From positions 930,001 to 994,000 of the forward strand of contig NZ_CBDCEO010000012.1 of assembly GCF_965215815.1 (NCBI RefSeq): 64,000 bases of DNA, in the 5' to 3' direction. The notes beneath the pieces are model-generated. The model worked only from the letters and a program-made list of their open reading frames with translations, made no database searches and had not been told where the DNA came from. Shown piece by piece: positions 41,319 through 50,431 of this stretch. The DNA comes from Poriferisodalis sp965215815. Lineage in GTDB: Bacteria; Actinomycetota; Acidimicrobiia; Acidimicrobiales; Poriferisodalaceae. The first letter of the stretch is position 1. Every line of letters starts with the position of its first letter. The translations under genes were made by a program, and so were the position numbers.

Positions 41319-42308
41319 ATGCGTGCATTGGAAGTGCAGTCCCTGACCGGTCCGGCCGGTATCGCCGTCGTTGACGCGCCGGAACCCGAAGCAGACCCTG
41401 CCGGGGCCTCGGTGATCGTCGACATGGTGTGCGGCGGTGTGTCATTCCCCGACCTGCTGCAAAGTCAGGGTCTGTACCAGTACCGGCCGGATCCACCGTT
41501 CCGGCCCGGCATCGAAGCCGCCGGCGTCGTGCGTTCGGCTCCGACGGACTCGGGCTTTGCGGCCGGTGACCGGGTCTGCGTGTGGACCAATGGCTGCCTG
41601 GCCGAAACCGTTGCCGTGCGTCCTCGGGACCTGTTCGCTCTGCCGAGCCAGCTCAGTTTCGAAGAGGGTGCGGCGCTGGTCATGAACTACCAGACGGCAG
41701 TGTTCTGCATGATCGACCGGGCGGGCCTGCGCGAGGGCGAATCGGTGCTGGTGCTGGGTGCCTCTGGCGGCGTGGGTACATCGGGCATCCAGGTGGCCAA
41801 GGCGGTCGGTGCGGGACCCGTCATCGGTCTGGTCTCGACTGAAGCGAAGGGCGAGATCGCTACGGCTGCCGGCGCGGACCACGTCGTGCTCATCAGCGAC
41901 ACCTGGAAGGACGAAGTGCGTGAGCTCACCGGCGGACGTGGGGTTGACATGACCTACGACCCCGTGGGCGGCGACCGTTTCCTGGACGGGGTTCGGGCCT
42001 TGGCACGCTTTGGCCGACTGGTCGTGGTGGGCTTCGCCGCTGGCGAGATCCCGACCGTCAAGGTGAATCGGCTGCTGTTGCGCAACGTGAGCCTGGTCGG
42101 CGCCGCATGGGGCGAAGCCGTGGCCGCTGATCCGACGATCCCGGCCCGTATTCATGAACGGCTGCTCGACATGATCGCCACGGGCGCCGTGCGGCCGCCC
42201 ATCGGGCAGGTGCTGCCGTTCGAACAGGCGGCCGAGGCCTACCGGCTGCTGGATGAACGCGAAGCCGTCGGCAAGGTGCTCGTTCGCATGCGCCCCGACC
42301 CTGCCTAG
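41319..42308 (+). CDS. NADPH:quinone oxidoreductase-type zinc-less MDR dehydrogenase, 329 aa
   Basis: Medium-chain dehydrogenase/reductase of the quinone oxidoreductase group. The N-terminal GroES-like domain includes GVSFPDLLQSQGLYQYRP and PFRPGIEAAGVV; there is no structural or catalytic Cys set for zinc. The Rossmann domain has VLVLGASGGVGTSGIQVAK and DMTYDPVGGDRFLDGVRAL. It probably reduces quinones or alpha,beta-unsaturated carbonyls or acyl-CoAs with NADPH. I start at the ATG at 41319 (MRALEVQS), where similarity begins, rather than the GTG six codons earlier. It is convergent with ribH, 14 bases apart. Confidence 0.9.
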   Translation: MRALEVQSLTGPAGIAVVDAPEPEADPAGASVIVDMVCGGVSFPDLLQSQGLYQYRPDPPFRPGIEAAGVVRSAPTDSGFAAGDRVCVWTNGCLAETVAVRPRDLFALPSQLSFEEGAALVMNYQTAVFCMIDRAGLREGESVLVLGASGGVGTSGIQVAKAVGAGPVIGLVSTEAKGEIATAAGADHVVLISDTWKDEVRELTGGRGVDMTYDPVGGDRFLDGVRALARFGRLVVVGFAAGEIPTVKVNRLLLRNVSLVGAAWGEAVAADPTIPARIHERLLDMIATGAVRPPIGQVLPFEQAAEAYRLLDEREAVGKVLVRMRPDPA

Positions 42309-42322
42309 CTCAGATTCGCCAA

Positions 42323-42814
42323 TCAGTCCCCGTCGGCTGCGAAGTCGCGGGCGAGCAAGGCCATCGTGACCGCGACGTAGACCGCGTCCTCGCCCACGTT
42401 GTGGCCTCCGGAACTTTCGCTGCGCGAGTACGCCTGTTCTTCGCTCTCGACCGTGACGAGGCCGAAGCCGATCGGGATACCTGTCTCAAGCTGAACAGCC
42501 ATCACTCCCTGCGCAGCACCTTCGCTGACCAGCTCGTAGTGAGTGGTCTCGCCGCGGATGACCGCTCCGATCGTCACGATCGCGTCGATACGACCGGAGC
42601 TGGCCAGCATCTTTGCCGCCAGCGGGATTTCGAAACACCCAGGCACGGTCACTTCGGTTGCCTCGGTGACCCCCAGCTCATCGAGGGCCCGCTGAACGCC
42701 ATCCGACAGCCGATCGACGATGTCGGGATTCCAGGTTGCTCGCAAGATGCCGACACGGAGTCCGGCACCAGCTCCTGGGGGCGGCCTGCCGGTCCGCTGG
42801 TCGCCACTTGCCAC
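42323..42814 (-). CDS. ribH: 6,7-Dimethyl-8-ribityllumazine synthase, 163 aa
   Basis: Condenses 5-amino-6-ribitylaminouracil with 3,4-dihydroxy-2-butanone 4-phosphate in riboflavin synthesis. Family blocks are all visible: VGILRATWNPDIVD (substrate-ring Trp), VPGCFEIPLAAKMLA, IDAIVTIGAVIRGETTHYELVSEGAAQGVM with the active-site His, and IPIGFGLVTVESEEQA. I choose the GTG at 42814 because TACCGT ends 6 bases upstream and the length (163 aa) fits the family; an ATG at 42850 would add 12 residues. No other rib genes are near, and no FMN riboswitch is seen. The gene is divergent from the hydantoinase fusion. Confidence 0.93.
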   Translation of the reverse strand: MASGDQRTGRPPPGAGAGLRVGILRATWNPDIVDRLSDGVQRALDELGVTEATEVTVPGCFEIPLAAKMLASSGRIDAIVTIGAVIRGETTHYELVSEGAAQGVMAVQLETGIPIGFGLVTVESEEQAYSRSESSGGHNVGEDAVYVAVTMALLARDFAADGD

Positions 42815-42820
42815 GCCTGC

Positions 42821-42826
42821 ACGGTA
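42821..42826 (-). promoter_or_regulatory. -10 hexamer TACCGT of a leaderless promoter
   Basis: On the minus strand TACCGT ends 6 bases before the GTG at 42814, which decides that start for ribH. Confidence 0.45.
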
Positions 42827-42976
42827 CCCCGCAGCTACTAGCAGCGACATCTGGGCCGCAAGCGCAAAGGCTGACCATTCGACTGCGGCACCTGTCGCTT
42901 CCCGCTCTTGTTCCCAGTCTCTGCTCGACGGGCTCACGGGCCGCTCGGGCCACGGCTTCGCCTCCGGCGGCTCGCC

Positions 42977-42982
42977 TACGCT
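42977..42982 (+). promoter_or_regulatory. -10 hexamer TACGCT of a leaderless promoter
   Basis: TACGCT ends 6 bases before the ATG at 42989. The same hexamer recurs at 55831. Confidence 0.5.
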
Positions 42983-42988
42983 GGGTCG

Positions 42989-45900
42989 ATGGCAGGCGCA
43001 CGTGCGCGACTCGCAGCCGACATCGGCGGAACCTTCACTGACATCGCGCTGGAGGTCGACAGCGGCCGAGGCGCGCATCGGGCGCTGCACACGGCGAAGG
43101 TGTTGACCACGCAGGAGTCGCCCGCCGATGCCGTGCTCACCGGTGTCGAGGCCGTCCTGGGCGAGGCGGGGGTCGCACCCGCTGAGGTGGGCGTGCTCAT
43201 CCACGGCACCACGCTCGCCACCAATGCACTCATCGAGCGTCGCGGCGCACGCACGGCCCTGCTGACGACCCAAGGCATTCGCGACTCGGTCGAGATGGCG
43301 CACGAAAACCGGTTCGAGCAGTACGACCTGTACATGCGCCGGCCCGAGCCGCTCGTTCCGCGGCACCGGCGCATCGGGATACCAGAACGGCTCGCCGCCG
43401 ACGGCACCGTGCTGCTGGCATTGGACTCCGATGCTGTCCGGGCCGCTGCCGAGTCACTGGCGGCCGATGGCGTCACCAGCGTGGCGGTCGGCTACCTGCA
43501 TTCGTATCTCGACTCCCGCCACGAGGAACGCACTGCGGAGATCTTGGCCCAGTGCTGGCCAGAGGCGAGCGTCACTCTGTCCAGCGAGGTCTGCCCGGAG
43601 ATCCGCGAGTACGAGCGCTTCTCCACGGCGTGCGCCAACGCCTACATCGCACCGCTCATGCGGAGTTACCTGACCGACCTGGATGAGCGGCTGGCAGCGC
43701 TGGGACTGGGCGGCGAACTCTTCCTGATGACCTCCGGCGGCGGGCTGGGAACGCTCGCCGAGGCGCTGCGCTTCCCCGTCCGGCTCATCGAGAGCGGACC
43801 GGCAGGCGGTGCCATCCTCGCGTCGGAGATCGCCCGGGGCCTCGACTGCGAGCGGGCGCTCAGCTTCGACATGGGCGGCACGACGGCAAAGCTGTGCATC
43901 GTCGAGTCCGGCCATCCCCGCACGAACCGCGAATTCGAGGTCGGCCGCGAGTACCGGTTCCTGGCAGGCAGCGGATTGCCGCTGCGCCTGCCGGTGATCG
44001 AGATGGTTGAGATCGGCGCAGGGGGCGGCTCGATCGCAAGCCTGGACGCGCTCGGCCGCATCACCGTCGGTCCGGCCAGTGCCGGGTCGGAACCGGGGCC
44101 TGCGGCCTACGCACGCGGCGGGACCGAACCGACCGTGACCGACGCGGACGCCGTACTGGGCAGGCTGCTCGGAGAACGCTTCGCTGGCGGCACGCTCAGG
44201 TTCGACCCCGACGCTTCTGCCAAAGCGCTCACGGTTGCGTTGGCTGAACCGGCTGGACTGCAGACGACGGTCGCTGCGATCGGCATCACCGAAGTCGTCG
44301 ACGAGAACATGTCCAATGCCGGCCGCGTCCACGCAGCCGATCAGGGCTGTGACATCAGCAGCGGCACCCTGATCGCCTTCGGCGGTGCCGCCCCGCTTCA
44401 CGCTGCCCGGGTGGCCGCAAAGCTCGGCATCGACGACATCGTGGTGCCGGCCGGAGCGGGCGTGGGCTCGGCCATCGGCTTCCTGCGGGCACCGGTGTCC
44501 CACGAATCGGTCCGCACACGCCATGCCCGCGTCAGCGAGCTGACTGCGACGAGCCTGGCAGACCTGCTGGGTGACATGGCTGACGAAGCCAACGCGATCG
44601 TGCGGGCTGCTGCGCCCGACGCCGAGACCACCACGCACGTGCGCGCCCTCATGCGCTACCGGGGCCAGGGCCACGAGATCACCGTCGAGGTCGACGCCGC
44701 CGCGCTGCTGTTGGACGACGTGGCCAACCTCAGTGACGCCGAAGTGCGCAGCCAGCTGCGGACGGCCTTCACCAAGGCCTACCAGCAGCTCTACACCCGC
44801 CACATCGGCAACCTCGAAATCGAGGTGCTCAGCTGGCTGCTGGAGGTTCGCACGCCCCAAGGCGAGGTCATGCCGCTGCACCCTGAGGTGGCCGCTGAAC
44901 CGGTCGCTTCGGGAACAACCACGCTCGTCACCGACACCGCCACCGGCCGAGCCGTGTCCCATGGCGTCTACGAGCGGGATGCGCTGCGAGAAGGCGACTG
45001 GCTGGTCGGTCCTGCACTGATCACCGAGGACCAGACCACCACGGTGGTGCCGGAGGGATTCGTGTCGACGGTCACCTCAGGTGGCCATCTGCGTATCACC
45101 ATCGATTCGGCATCCAATGGCACTCGCCGACTCGGTGGAGCTGCGACGGCTTCTGAGGGCACGAGCCGCACCGCCGAAGCGGCCGCTCTCGATGCCGTAC
45201 GGCTCGCTGTCCAGTGGAACCGCCTCATCTCTGTCACCGAGGAACAGGCGCGAGCGCTGGTCCGTGCTGCCTTCAGCACGTCAACCCGCGAAGCCGGCGA
45301 CCTGTCTGCAGGGATCTTCGACCCGCAGGGCCGGATGCTCGCCCAGTCGGTCACCGGCACGCCGGGCCACGTCAACTCCATGGCGTACTCGGTCCTGCAC
45401 TTCCTGGATCGATTCCTCGCTGCGGAGATGCGACCCGGCGACATCTTCCTCACGAACGATCCCTGGAAGGGCACCGGCCACCTCTTCGACATCGTGGTGG
45501 TCACGCCGGCGTTCCGAGGGGGCGAGCTGGTGGCGCTGTTCGCCTGCACCAGCCACGTCGTGGACATCGGCGGGGCCGGCTTCACCACCGATTCGAAAGA
45601 GGTGTACCACGAGGGCCTGTTCCTGCCGATCCTGAAGTTCGCCACCGACGGCGTCTTCGATCCCACCGTGGTGGCGATCATCGAGGCCAATGTGCGAGAC
45701 CCGATCCAGGTGATCGGCGACATCCACTCGCTGGCCGCCTGCAACGAGACCGGTGCGGCCCGTCTGATCTCGATGATGAACGAGTACGGCATGGCCGACC
45801 TTGACGAACTTGGCGAGCACATCATCTCGTCGTCGCACCGGGCAATGCTCGACGCCATCGGCGAACTGCCCGGAGGCACTTGGAACTCGACCATGCGGGT

Positions 45901-46861
45901 CGATGGCATGGAGGAGCCCATTGACATCGTCTGCTCGGTGACGGTTGCCGGCGACGGCATCGAGGTGGACTTCGCCGGCACAGGACCCCAGTCGGGATGG
46001 GGCATCAACGTGCCAATGGCATACACCGACGCGTACACGTCCTTCGGCGTGCGCTGCATCATCGGCGCCGACATTCCGAACAACACAGGGTCACTGGATG
46101 CGGTTCGGGTCCGAGCGCCGGAGGGCTGCATTCTCAATGCGCCCCATCCCGCCGCGGTGAACGTGCGCCACGTCATGGGCCAACTTCTCCCCGACGCCGT
46201 GTTCGGCTGCCTGAGCCAGGTTGTGCCCGAACGGGTGCCCGCCGAGGGCACGTCATCGCTGTGGAACCTGCTCGGCACTGGCATGTGGCAGCCCGACACT
46301 GGAGTCGGAGCAACGAATCGCTCGGTGACGGCGGTGGGGCGCTCCGGCGATGATTCAGACCGGCGGAAGCTGGAGCGCTACATCCTCATGAGCTTCCATT
46401 CCGGTGGGGCAGGCGCCCGCCCGAGAGCCGATGGGCTGTCGGCTACGGCGTTCCCCAGCGGAGTGCGCAACATGCCTGTGGAGGTGAACGAGATCGGCTC
46501 GCCGCTGGTGTTCTGGCGCAAGGAGTTCCGCACCGACTCCGGCGGGTCGGGCAAGTACCGGGGCGGGCTGGGCCAGGTGATCGAGCTGGAGAACCGCCAG
46601 GGACGGGACTTCGCGATCAGCGCCACCTACGAGCGCACGGTGTATCCAGCCCGTGGCCGCCATGGCGGTGGGCCAGGCGCGCTGGGCCGCCTGTCGCTCG
46701 ACGACGGCACTGAGGTGCGTGCCAAGGGTCGCTCGGTGATCCCCGGTGACCGCCGCCTGATCGTGGAGTTTCCCGGCGGCGGCGGGTTCGGTGATCCCGC
46801 GGACCGCAGTCCGGATGCGGCAGCACGCGACCTGCAGCTGGAATTCGTTTCCTCCCAGTAG
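42989..46861 (+). CDS. Fused HyuA-HyuB hydantoinase/5-oxoprolinase, 1290 aa
   Basis: ATP-dependent cyclic-amide hydrolase family with both subunits in one chain, as in eukaryotic-type 5-oxoprolinase. HyuA-like part (residues 1-690): ADIGGTFTDIAL and SFDMGGTTAKLCIV are the phosphate-binding loops of the actin-like fold, with HGTTLATNALIERRGA and VEIGAGGGSIASLD between. HyuB-like part (about 715-1290): FLTNDPWKGTGHLFDIVVV, CTSHVVDIGG, and SGGSGKYRGGLGQVIE. The join at about residues 695-720 is an Ala/Thr/Glu linker. The substrate may be 5-oxoproline, a hydantoin or a related ring; sequence alone does not decide. Start at 42989 follows a TACGCT -10. The MOSC gene follows after 76 bases. Confidence 0.92.
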   Translation: MAGARARLAADIGGTFTDIALEVDSGRGAHRALHTAKVLTTQESPADAVLTGVEAVLGEAGVAPAEVGVLIHGTTLATNALIERRGARTALLTTQGIRDSVEMAHENRFEQYDLYMRRPEPLVPRHRRIGIPERLAADGTVLLALDSDAVRAAAESLAADGVTSVAVGYLHSYLDSRHEERTAEILAQCWPEASVTLSSEVCPEIREYERFSTACANAYIAPLMRSYLTDLDERLAALGLGGELFLMTSGGGLGTLAEALRFPVRLIESGPAGGAILASEIARGLDCERALSFDMGGTTAKLCIVESGHPRTNREFEVGREYRFLAGSGLPLRLPVIEMVEIGAGGGSIASLDALGRITVGPASAGSEPGPAAYARGGTEPTVTDADAVLGRLLGERFAGGTLRFDPDASAKALTVALAEPAGLQTTVAAIGITEVVDENMSNAGRVHAADQGCDISSGTLIAFGGAAPLHAARVAAKLGIDDIVVPAGAGVGSAIGFLRAPVSHESVRTRHARVSELTATSLADLLGDMADEANAIVRAAAPDAETTTHVRALMRYRGQGHEITVEVDAAALLLDDVANLSDAEVRSQLRTAFTKAYQQLYTRHIGNLEIEVLSWLLEVRTPQGEVMPLHPEVAAEPVASGTTTLVTDTATGRAVSHGVYERDALREGDWLVGPALITEDQTTTVVPEGFVSTVTSGGHLRITIDSASNGTRRLGGAATASEGTSRTAEAAALDAVRLAVQWNRLISVTEEQARALVRAAFSTSTREAGDLSAGIFDPQGRMLAQSVTGTPGHVNSMAYSVLHFLDRFLAAEMRPGDIFLTNDPWKGTGHLFDIVVVTPAFRGGELVALFACTSHVVDIGGAGFTTDSKEVYHEGLFLPILKFATDGVFDPTVVAIIEANVRDPIQVIGDIHSLAACNETGAARLISMMNEYGMADLDELGEHIISSSHRAMLDAIGELPGGTWNSTMRVDGMEEPIDIVCSVTVAGDGIEVDFAGTGPQSGWGINVPMAYTDAYTSFGVRCIIGADIPNNTGSLDAVRVRAPEGCILNAPHPAAVNVRHVMGQLLPDAVFGCLSQVVPERVPAEGTSSLWNLLGTGMWQPDTGVGATNRSVTAVGRSGDDSDRRKLERYILMSFHSGGAGARPRADGLSATAFPSGVRNMPVEVNEIGSPLVFWRKEFRTDSGGSGKYRGGLGQVIELENRQGRDFAISATYERTVYPARGRHGGGPGALGRLSLDDGTEVRAKGRSVIPGDRRLIVEFPGGGGFGDPADRSPDAAARDLQLEFVSSQ

Positions 46862-46937
46862 GTTGCGCCGCGATAATTCCCGCAGGTGGCGGCATGGCAC
46901 GCCCGAAGCCGACGATCACGTTGTGAGGCAGCCCTTC

Positions 46938-47540
46938 ATGAACCCATCAACGGAAACCGCCAGGGCTGATCCAGATGCCCGTCACGACGAGGCTCGCCAT
47001 CGCAGCACGGAGGAACTGGAGGCTGCGCTTCGGAACATTCGCGAGGCACCTGCAAGTTCCGGCACGATCCAGCTCATCGTCCGCCGTCCCGCTGAAGATG
47101 CCCGCGAGGTACTGAGCGAGGCCCGCATCAACGCTGACGAGGGCATCGAGGGTGACACCTGGAACCAGCGCGGGACTTCGTTCTCGGCCGACGGGGGTCC
47201 GCACCCCAACAAGCAGGTCACGATCATGAATTCCCGCGCCGCAGCAGCGGTCATCGGTCCGATCGAACGCTGGCCGCTGGCGGGCGACCAGATTTACGCA
47301 GACCTCGACATCGGCCACGAAGCTCTGCCGGCAGGAACCCAGCTGGCGGTTGGCGATGCCGTGCTTGAGGTCGCCGTTGAGCCCCACACCGGCTGCGCCA
47401 AGTATGCGGCACGCTTCGGTAGCGAGGCGCTGAGGTTTGTGAACACCGGCGAGGGACGTGAGCTGCGCCTGCGCGGTGTCAACTGCCGAGTCGTGCGGCC
47501 CGGCACCGTCCGGATGGGCGACTCAGTCAGCCAGATCTGA
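46938..47540 (+). CDS. MOSC-domain protein, 200 aa
   Basis: MOSC (molybdenum cofactor sulfurase C-terminal) domain over residues about 40-195, with the conserved Cys in EPHTGCAKYAARFG and the segment GDTWNQRGTS. Stand-alone MOSC proteins bind metal-sulfur or Mo cofactor and may serve sulfur transfer; some (YiiM type) reduce N-hydroxylated bases. The first 35 residues are a hydrophilic, Arg/Asp/Glu-rich tail. I use the ATG at 46938; a GTG five codons upstream is in frame. It follows the hydantoinase fusion on the same strand, but a functional link is not evident. Confidence 0.85.
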   Translation: MNPSTETARADPDARHDEARHRSTEELEAALRNIREAPASSGTIQLIVRRPAEDAREVLSEARINADEGIEGDTWNQRGTSFSADGGPHPNKQVTIMNSRAAAAVIGPIERWPLAGDQIYADLDIGHEALPAGTQLAVGDAVLEVAVEPHTGCAKYAARFGSEALRFVNTGEGRELRLRGVNCRVVRPGTVRMGDSVSQI

Positions 47541-47637
47541 CGAGGTCGTGGCGGTCACCCTGACTGATCTAGCGCACGAATCGGCGCATCGCGGATTCGA
47601 GCGCCGATGAAGGTGCATTGCCCGGGTTCTGCGTCGA

Positions 47638-47661
47638 AATTTCCAGAAATTGCTGGAAATT
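47638..47661. promoter_or_regulatory. 9-base inverted repeat AATTTCCAG/CTGGAAATT upstream of the HNH gene
   Basis: Left arm 47638-47646, right arm 47653-47661, 6-base spacer, in an AT-rich patch about 50 bases before the DUF222/HNH start. It lies just upstream of a TTGTGT (47677) -35 candidate and could be an operator. Confidence 0.45.
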
Positions 47662-47699
47662 GGTGCGCGCGAACGTTTGTGTTTGGGGGCGTACGTGTG

Positions 47700-47705
47700 T
47701 ATGCT
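47700..47705 (+). promoter_or_regulatory. -10 hexamer TATGCT, with -35-like TTGTGT 17 bases upstream
   Basis: TATGCT ends 6 bases before the ATG at 47712. TTGTGT at 47677-47682 is 17 bases upstream, the best -35/-10 spacing among the plus-strand leaderless candidates. Confidence 0.5.
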
Positions 47706-47711
47706 CTCTGT

Positions 47712-49055
47712 ATGTTCATTGACCCCCCTGCGCATTGCAGCTACGGGAACGGACCAGCAGCGCACGACGCCGGTTCGGCCAGTGACACTGACAGGGCGAG
47801 CGATGTGTCCGCCGTTGTCGAGGCTTCTCTCGGTGATGTCGCCGATGTCGAACTGGGTGCGCTGAACTATTCCGATCTCAAGGACCGGGTGGTGGATCTG
47901 GCCGGTGAGCGGGCCCGTGTCGAGGGCGAGTATCTGGCGGCTTTGGGCGAGCTGACATCGCGTGTGGGCGCTCAATCTGCGGCGCATCAGCTGCGGGAAT
48001 TGACCCGGATGAGCTCAGCCCAGGCACGCACCGAGTCCCGGCTGGCCGAAAGCCTGGTCGAGCACGAGATGACTGCGACGCTGGACGCGCTCAAGTGCGG
48101 TGAGATCCAGGCGTCTCATGCGAAGGTGATCGCCCGCGAGGCTCCCAAGAAGCACCGCCGCAGCGAAGAAGAGTTCTTGGAGCTGTGCCGGGCGTATCCC
48201 TCTGACACGGTTGCGCGTCACCCGTTCGCCTATGTGAGCCAGCAGGTGTACGCCGAACTCGAGGCAGAAGCCGCCACGAAGGGCCTCGGCCCGATCGACG
48301 CGGAACTCGAGTTGCAGCGCGCCGAACGGTCGGGATCGATGCGGCTGGGCGCGGATGGCATGTGGCATCTGTTCGCCAAGTTCGATTTCATCAACGGCCG
48401 TCACCTCAACACGGCGATCCAAGCAGCGATGCGTTCGCTGCGCCGCCGCGCCCAAGATGACGCCAGCGGCGCCGGTTGTGTCGGCATCGACGTCGATGGA
48501 AGTCTCAGCAGCGACATCGAGCCGACGCGCGCTCAGCTCACCGCCGACGCGATCGGCGACCTCATCGCCGGCACCGCCAAGGTGCGGCGGGCGAGCACGA
48601 GCCTGGTGATCATTGCCGACTACGACGCGGTGAACGACCGGCTCGCCAACCCCCGCCTCGACGACGGCACTCCCCTGTCAGCCCAGATGCTCGCCGAGTA
48701 CGCCGTGGACGCCAAAGTGCTCCCGGCGGTGTTCAACGCCGACTGGTCTGAACTGGCGCTGGGCCGCACCCGCAATGCCAGCGACGCCCAAAGGCTCGTG
48801 CTTGCCGTGCGCGACGGGGGCTGCATCGGCTGCGAGCTGACCAGCGAGCACACCCAAGCCCACCACATCGACTACTTCGAGAACGGTGGCCTGACCGACA
48901 CACCCAACCTGGCGTCGATGTGCTGGGACTGCCACACAGACCTCCACCAGCACGACCGCCAAATCCACACCCCACCCGACGGCAGACCCCGACTCATGCC
49001 ACCCCAGCACGCCGGGCCACCCGCCCGAGCACCAGCCACCGCCCGCAGCCCATAG
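47712..49055 (+). CDS. DUF222 and HNH endonuclease domain protein (13E12 family), 447 aa
   Basis: Actinobacterial 13E12-type protein: a helical DUF222 region (about 45-340, with ELGALNYSDLKDRVVDLAGERARVEGEYLAAL-like start) and a C-terminal HNH nuclease motif. The HNH core is C371-x2-C374, His384-His385 in AHHIDYFENGG, and C404-x2-C407-His408 in CWDCHTDLH, so the zinc-binding variant is complete. The last 35 residues are Pro/His-rich. These genes are multicopy in many actinobacteria and behave like mobile or selfish elements, but no transposase, intron or attachment site is seen here. Start at 47712 follows TATGCT by 6 bases. Confidence 0.88.
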   Translation: MFIDPPAHCSYGNGPAAHDAGSASDTDRASDVSAVVEASLGDVADVELGALNYSDLKDRVVDLAGERARVEGEYLAALGELTSRVGAQSAAHQLRELTRMSSAQARTESRLAESLVEHEMTATLDALKCGEIQASHAKVIAREAPKKHRRSEEEFLELCRAYPSDTVARHPFAYVSQQVYAELEAEAATKGLGPIDAELELQRAERSGSMRLGADGMWHLFAKFDFINGRHLNTAIQAAMRSLRRRAQDDASGAGCVGIDVDGSLSSDIEPTRAQLTADAIGDLIAGTAKVRRASTSLVIIADYDAVNDRLANPRLDDGTPLSAQMLAEYAVDAKVLPAVFNADWSELALGRTRNASDAQRLVLAVRDGGCIGCELTSEHTQAHHIDYFENGGLTDTPNLASMCWDCHTDLHQHDRQIHTPPDGRPRLMPPQHAGPPARAPATARSP

Positions 49056-49297
49056 CAGTATTCCGGGCAAGCGCAACCCCGGCCTGTCCGAGTATCCGGC
49101 ACAGCCTGCTGCACTGAACAACACTCATTGGGCCAACATCGGGCCGAACACCAGTACACGATCGCACTCGCCCCGCAGCATCCACCGTCGGAACGGCCGC
49201 AGCCCGTAGCTGATCGCTGCGCCCCGCCGGTTCATACCGGACCGCCGCATCCAAACTCATTGCATGACCATGACACCCTCTGCGTACTGTGCGTGCC
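49056..49297. other. Intergenic region, 242 bases
   Basis: Between the HNH gene and the SbcD-like gene. No repeat, RNA or gene was recognised apart from the -10-like hexamer near its end. Confidence 0.4.
49285..49290 (+). promoter_or_regulatory. -10 hexamer TACTGT of a leaderless promoter
   Basis: TACTGT ends 7 bases before the ATG at 49298; TTGCAT at 49260-49265 could be a -35 with a 19-base spacer. Confidence 0.45.
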
Positions 49298-50431
49298 ATG
49301 AAGTTCATTCACACAGCCGACTGGCAACTCGGGATGACGCGTCATTTTCTGAGCGGAGAGGCGCAGCCGCGGTTCAGCGGAGCGCGACTCGACGCGGTAC
49401 GGCGTATCGGCGAACTCGCGGTCGAAGAGGGTTGCGAGTTTGTCCTCGTGTGCGGCGACGTATTCGAATCCAACCAGATCGACCGCCAAGTGCTTGTTCG
49501 GGCACTGGACGCAATGGCTTCCACTCCGCAGGTGACCTTCTACCTGCTGCCGGGCAATCACGATCCGCTCGACGCTGCGTCGATCTACCGATCGAACACA
49601 TTCACGTTGAACAAGCCGGACAACGTGGCGGTACTGGACGAATCGGGTTCGATTTCGGTCGCTGAGCGGATCGAGTTGGTGGCGGCACCGTGGATGTCCA
49701 AACGACCGCTCCGTGACCTCGTCGATGAGTCTTGCGCCAACCTCGAGCCGTCCAGTGCACTGCGAATCGTTGCCGGCCACGGTGCCCTCGACTCTCGTTC
49801 ACCGGACGCTGACAATCCTGCGCTCATCACGCTCGCCCGTCTGGAAGAACGCATCGAGGCCGAAGAGCTCCACTATGTCGCTCTCGGCGACCGCCACTCC
49901 ACAACGAATGAAGGCACCAGCGGCCGCGTCTGGTACTCCGGCGCACCGGAACCCACTGACTACGACGAGATCGACCCCGGCAATGTGCTCGTCATAGAAC
50001 TCGAACCGGGCAAGATCGAGGTGAGGGCGCATCGAGTCGGTACCTGGACCTTCAAGCGGCACGAGTCTCACTTGGCATCAGATGCCGACATCGACGCATT
50101 GGAGGATTGGCTCGCCTCCCTCGCGGACAAGGAGCGCACCATCGTGAAGCTGTCTGCGATCGGGCAGATCTCGGTCGCTCAGAGAGCTCGTCTCGATCGA
50201 CTGCTCGAGATGCAAACCGACTTGCTCGCCGCCTTCGAGCCTTGGGAGCGGCGCACGGACCTTGTCGTCATACCTGATGATGCCGACTTCGAGGCGCTCG
50301 GTCTCTCAGGATTCGCGCACGAAGCGCTGTGCGATCTGCGAGATGCTGCGAGTTCGGGTGACGATCAGGAAGCGCTCGCAGCCCGGGATGGCTTGGCGTT
50401 GCTGCATCGCCTCTCAGGAACGGCCCAATGA
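49298..50431 (+). CDS. SbcD/Mre11-like metallophosphoesterase (DNA repair exonuclease type), 377 aa
   Basis: Calcineurin-like phosphoesterase of the DNA-repair nuclease group. Metal-binding motifs: HTADWQLG (Asp8; the usual D-x-H is D-x-Gln10 here), LVCGDVFESN, PGNHDPL, and GHG plus LGDRHS. The Gln in motif I also occurs, as I recall, in other SbcD-like proteins beginning HTADWQ, so it may be a subfamily trait. C-terminal residues about 285-377 form a cap. The ATG at 49298 is preferred over the GTG three codons upstream. The gene overlaps the SMC-like ATPase by 4 bases (ATGA), so the two form a complex-encoding operon. Confidence 0.87.
   Translation: MKFIHTADWQLGMTRHFLSGEAQPRFSGARLDAVRRIGELAVEEGCEFVLVCGDVFESNQIDRQVLVRALDAMASTPQVTFYLLPGNHDPLDAASIYRSNTFTLNKPDNVAVLDESGSISVAERIELVAAPWMSKRPLRDLVDESCANLEPSSALRIVAGHGALDSRSPDADNPALITLARLEERIEAEELHYVALGDRHSTTNEGTSGRVWYSGAPEPTDYDEIDPGNVLVIELEPGKIEVRAHRVGTWTFKRHESHLASDADIDALEDWLASLADKERTIVKLSAIGQISVAQRARLDRLLEMQTDLLAAFEPWERRTDLVVIPDDADFEALGLSGFAHEALCDLRDAASSGDDQEALAARDGLALLHRLSGTAQ

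Noticed and set aside
43454..44962. 502-codon minus-strand open frame inside the hydantoinase gene
   Set aside because: Shadow frame; the sense strand encodes continuous HyuA sequence.
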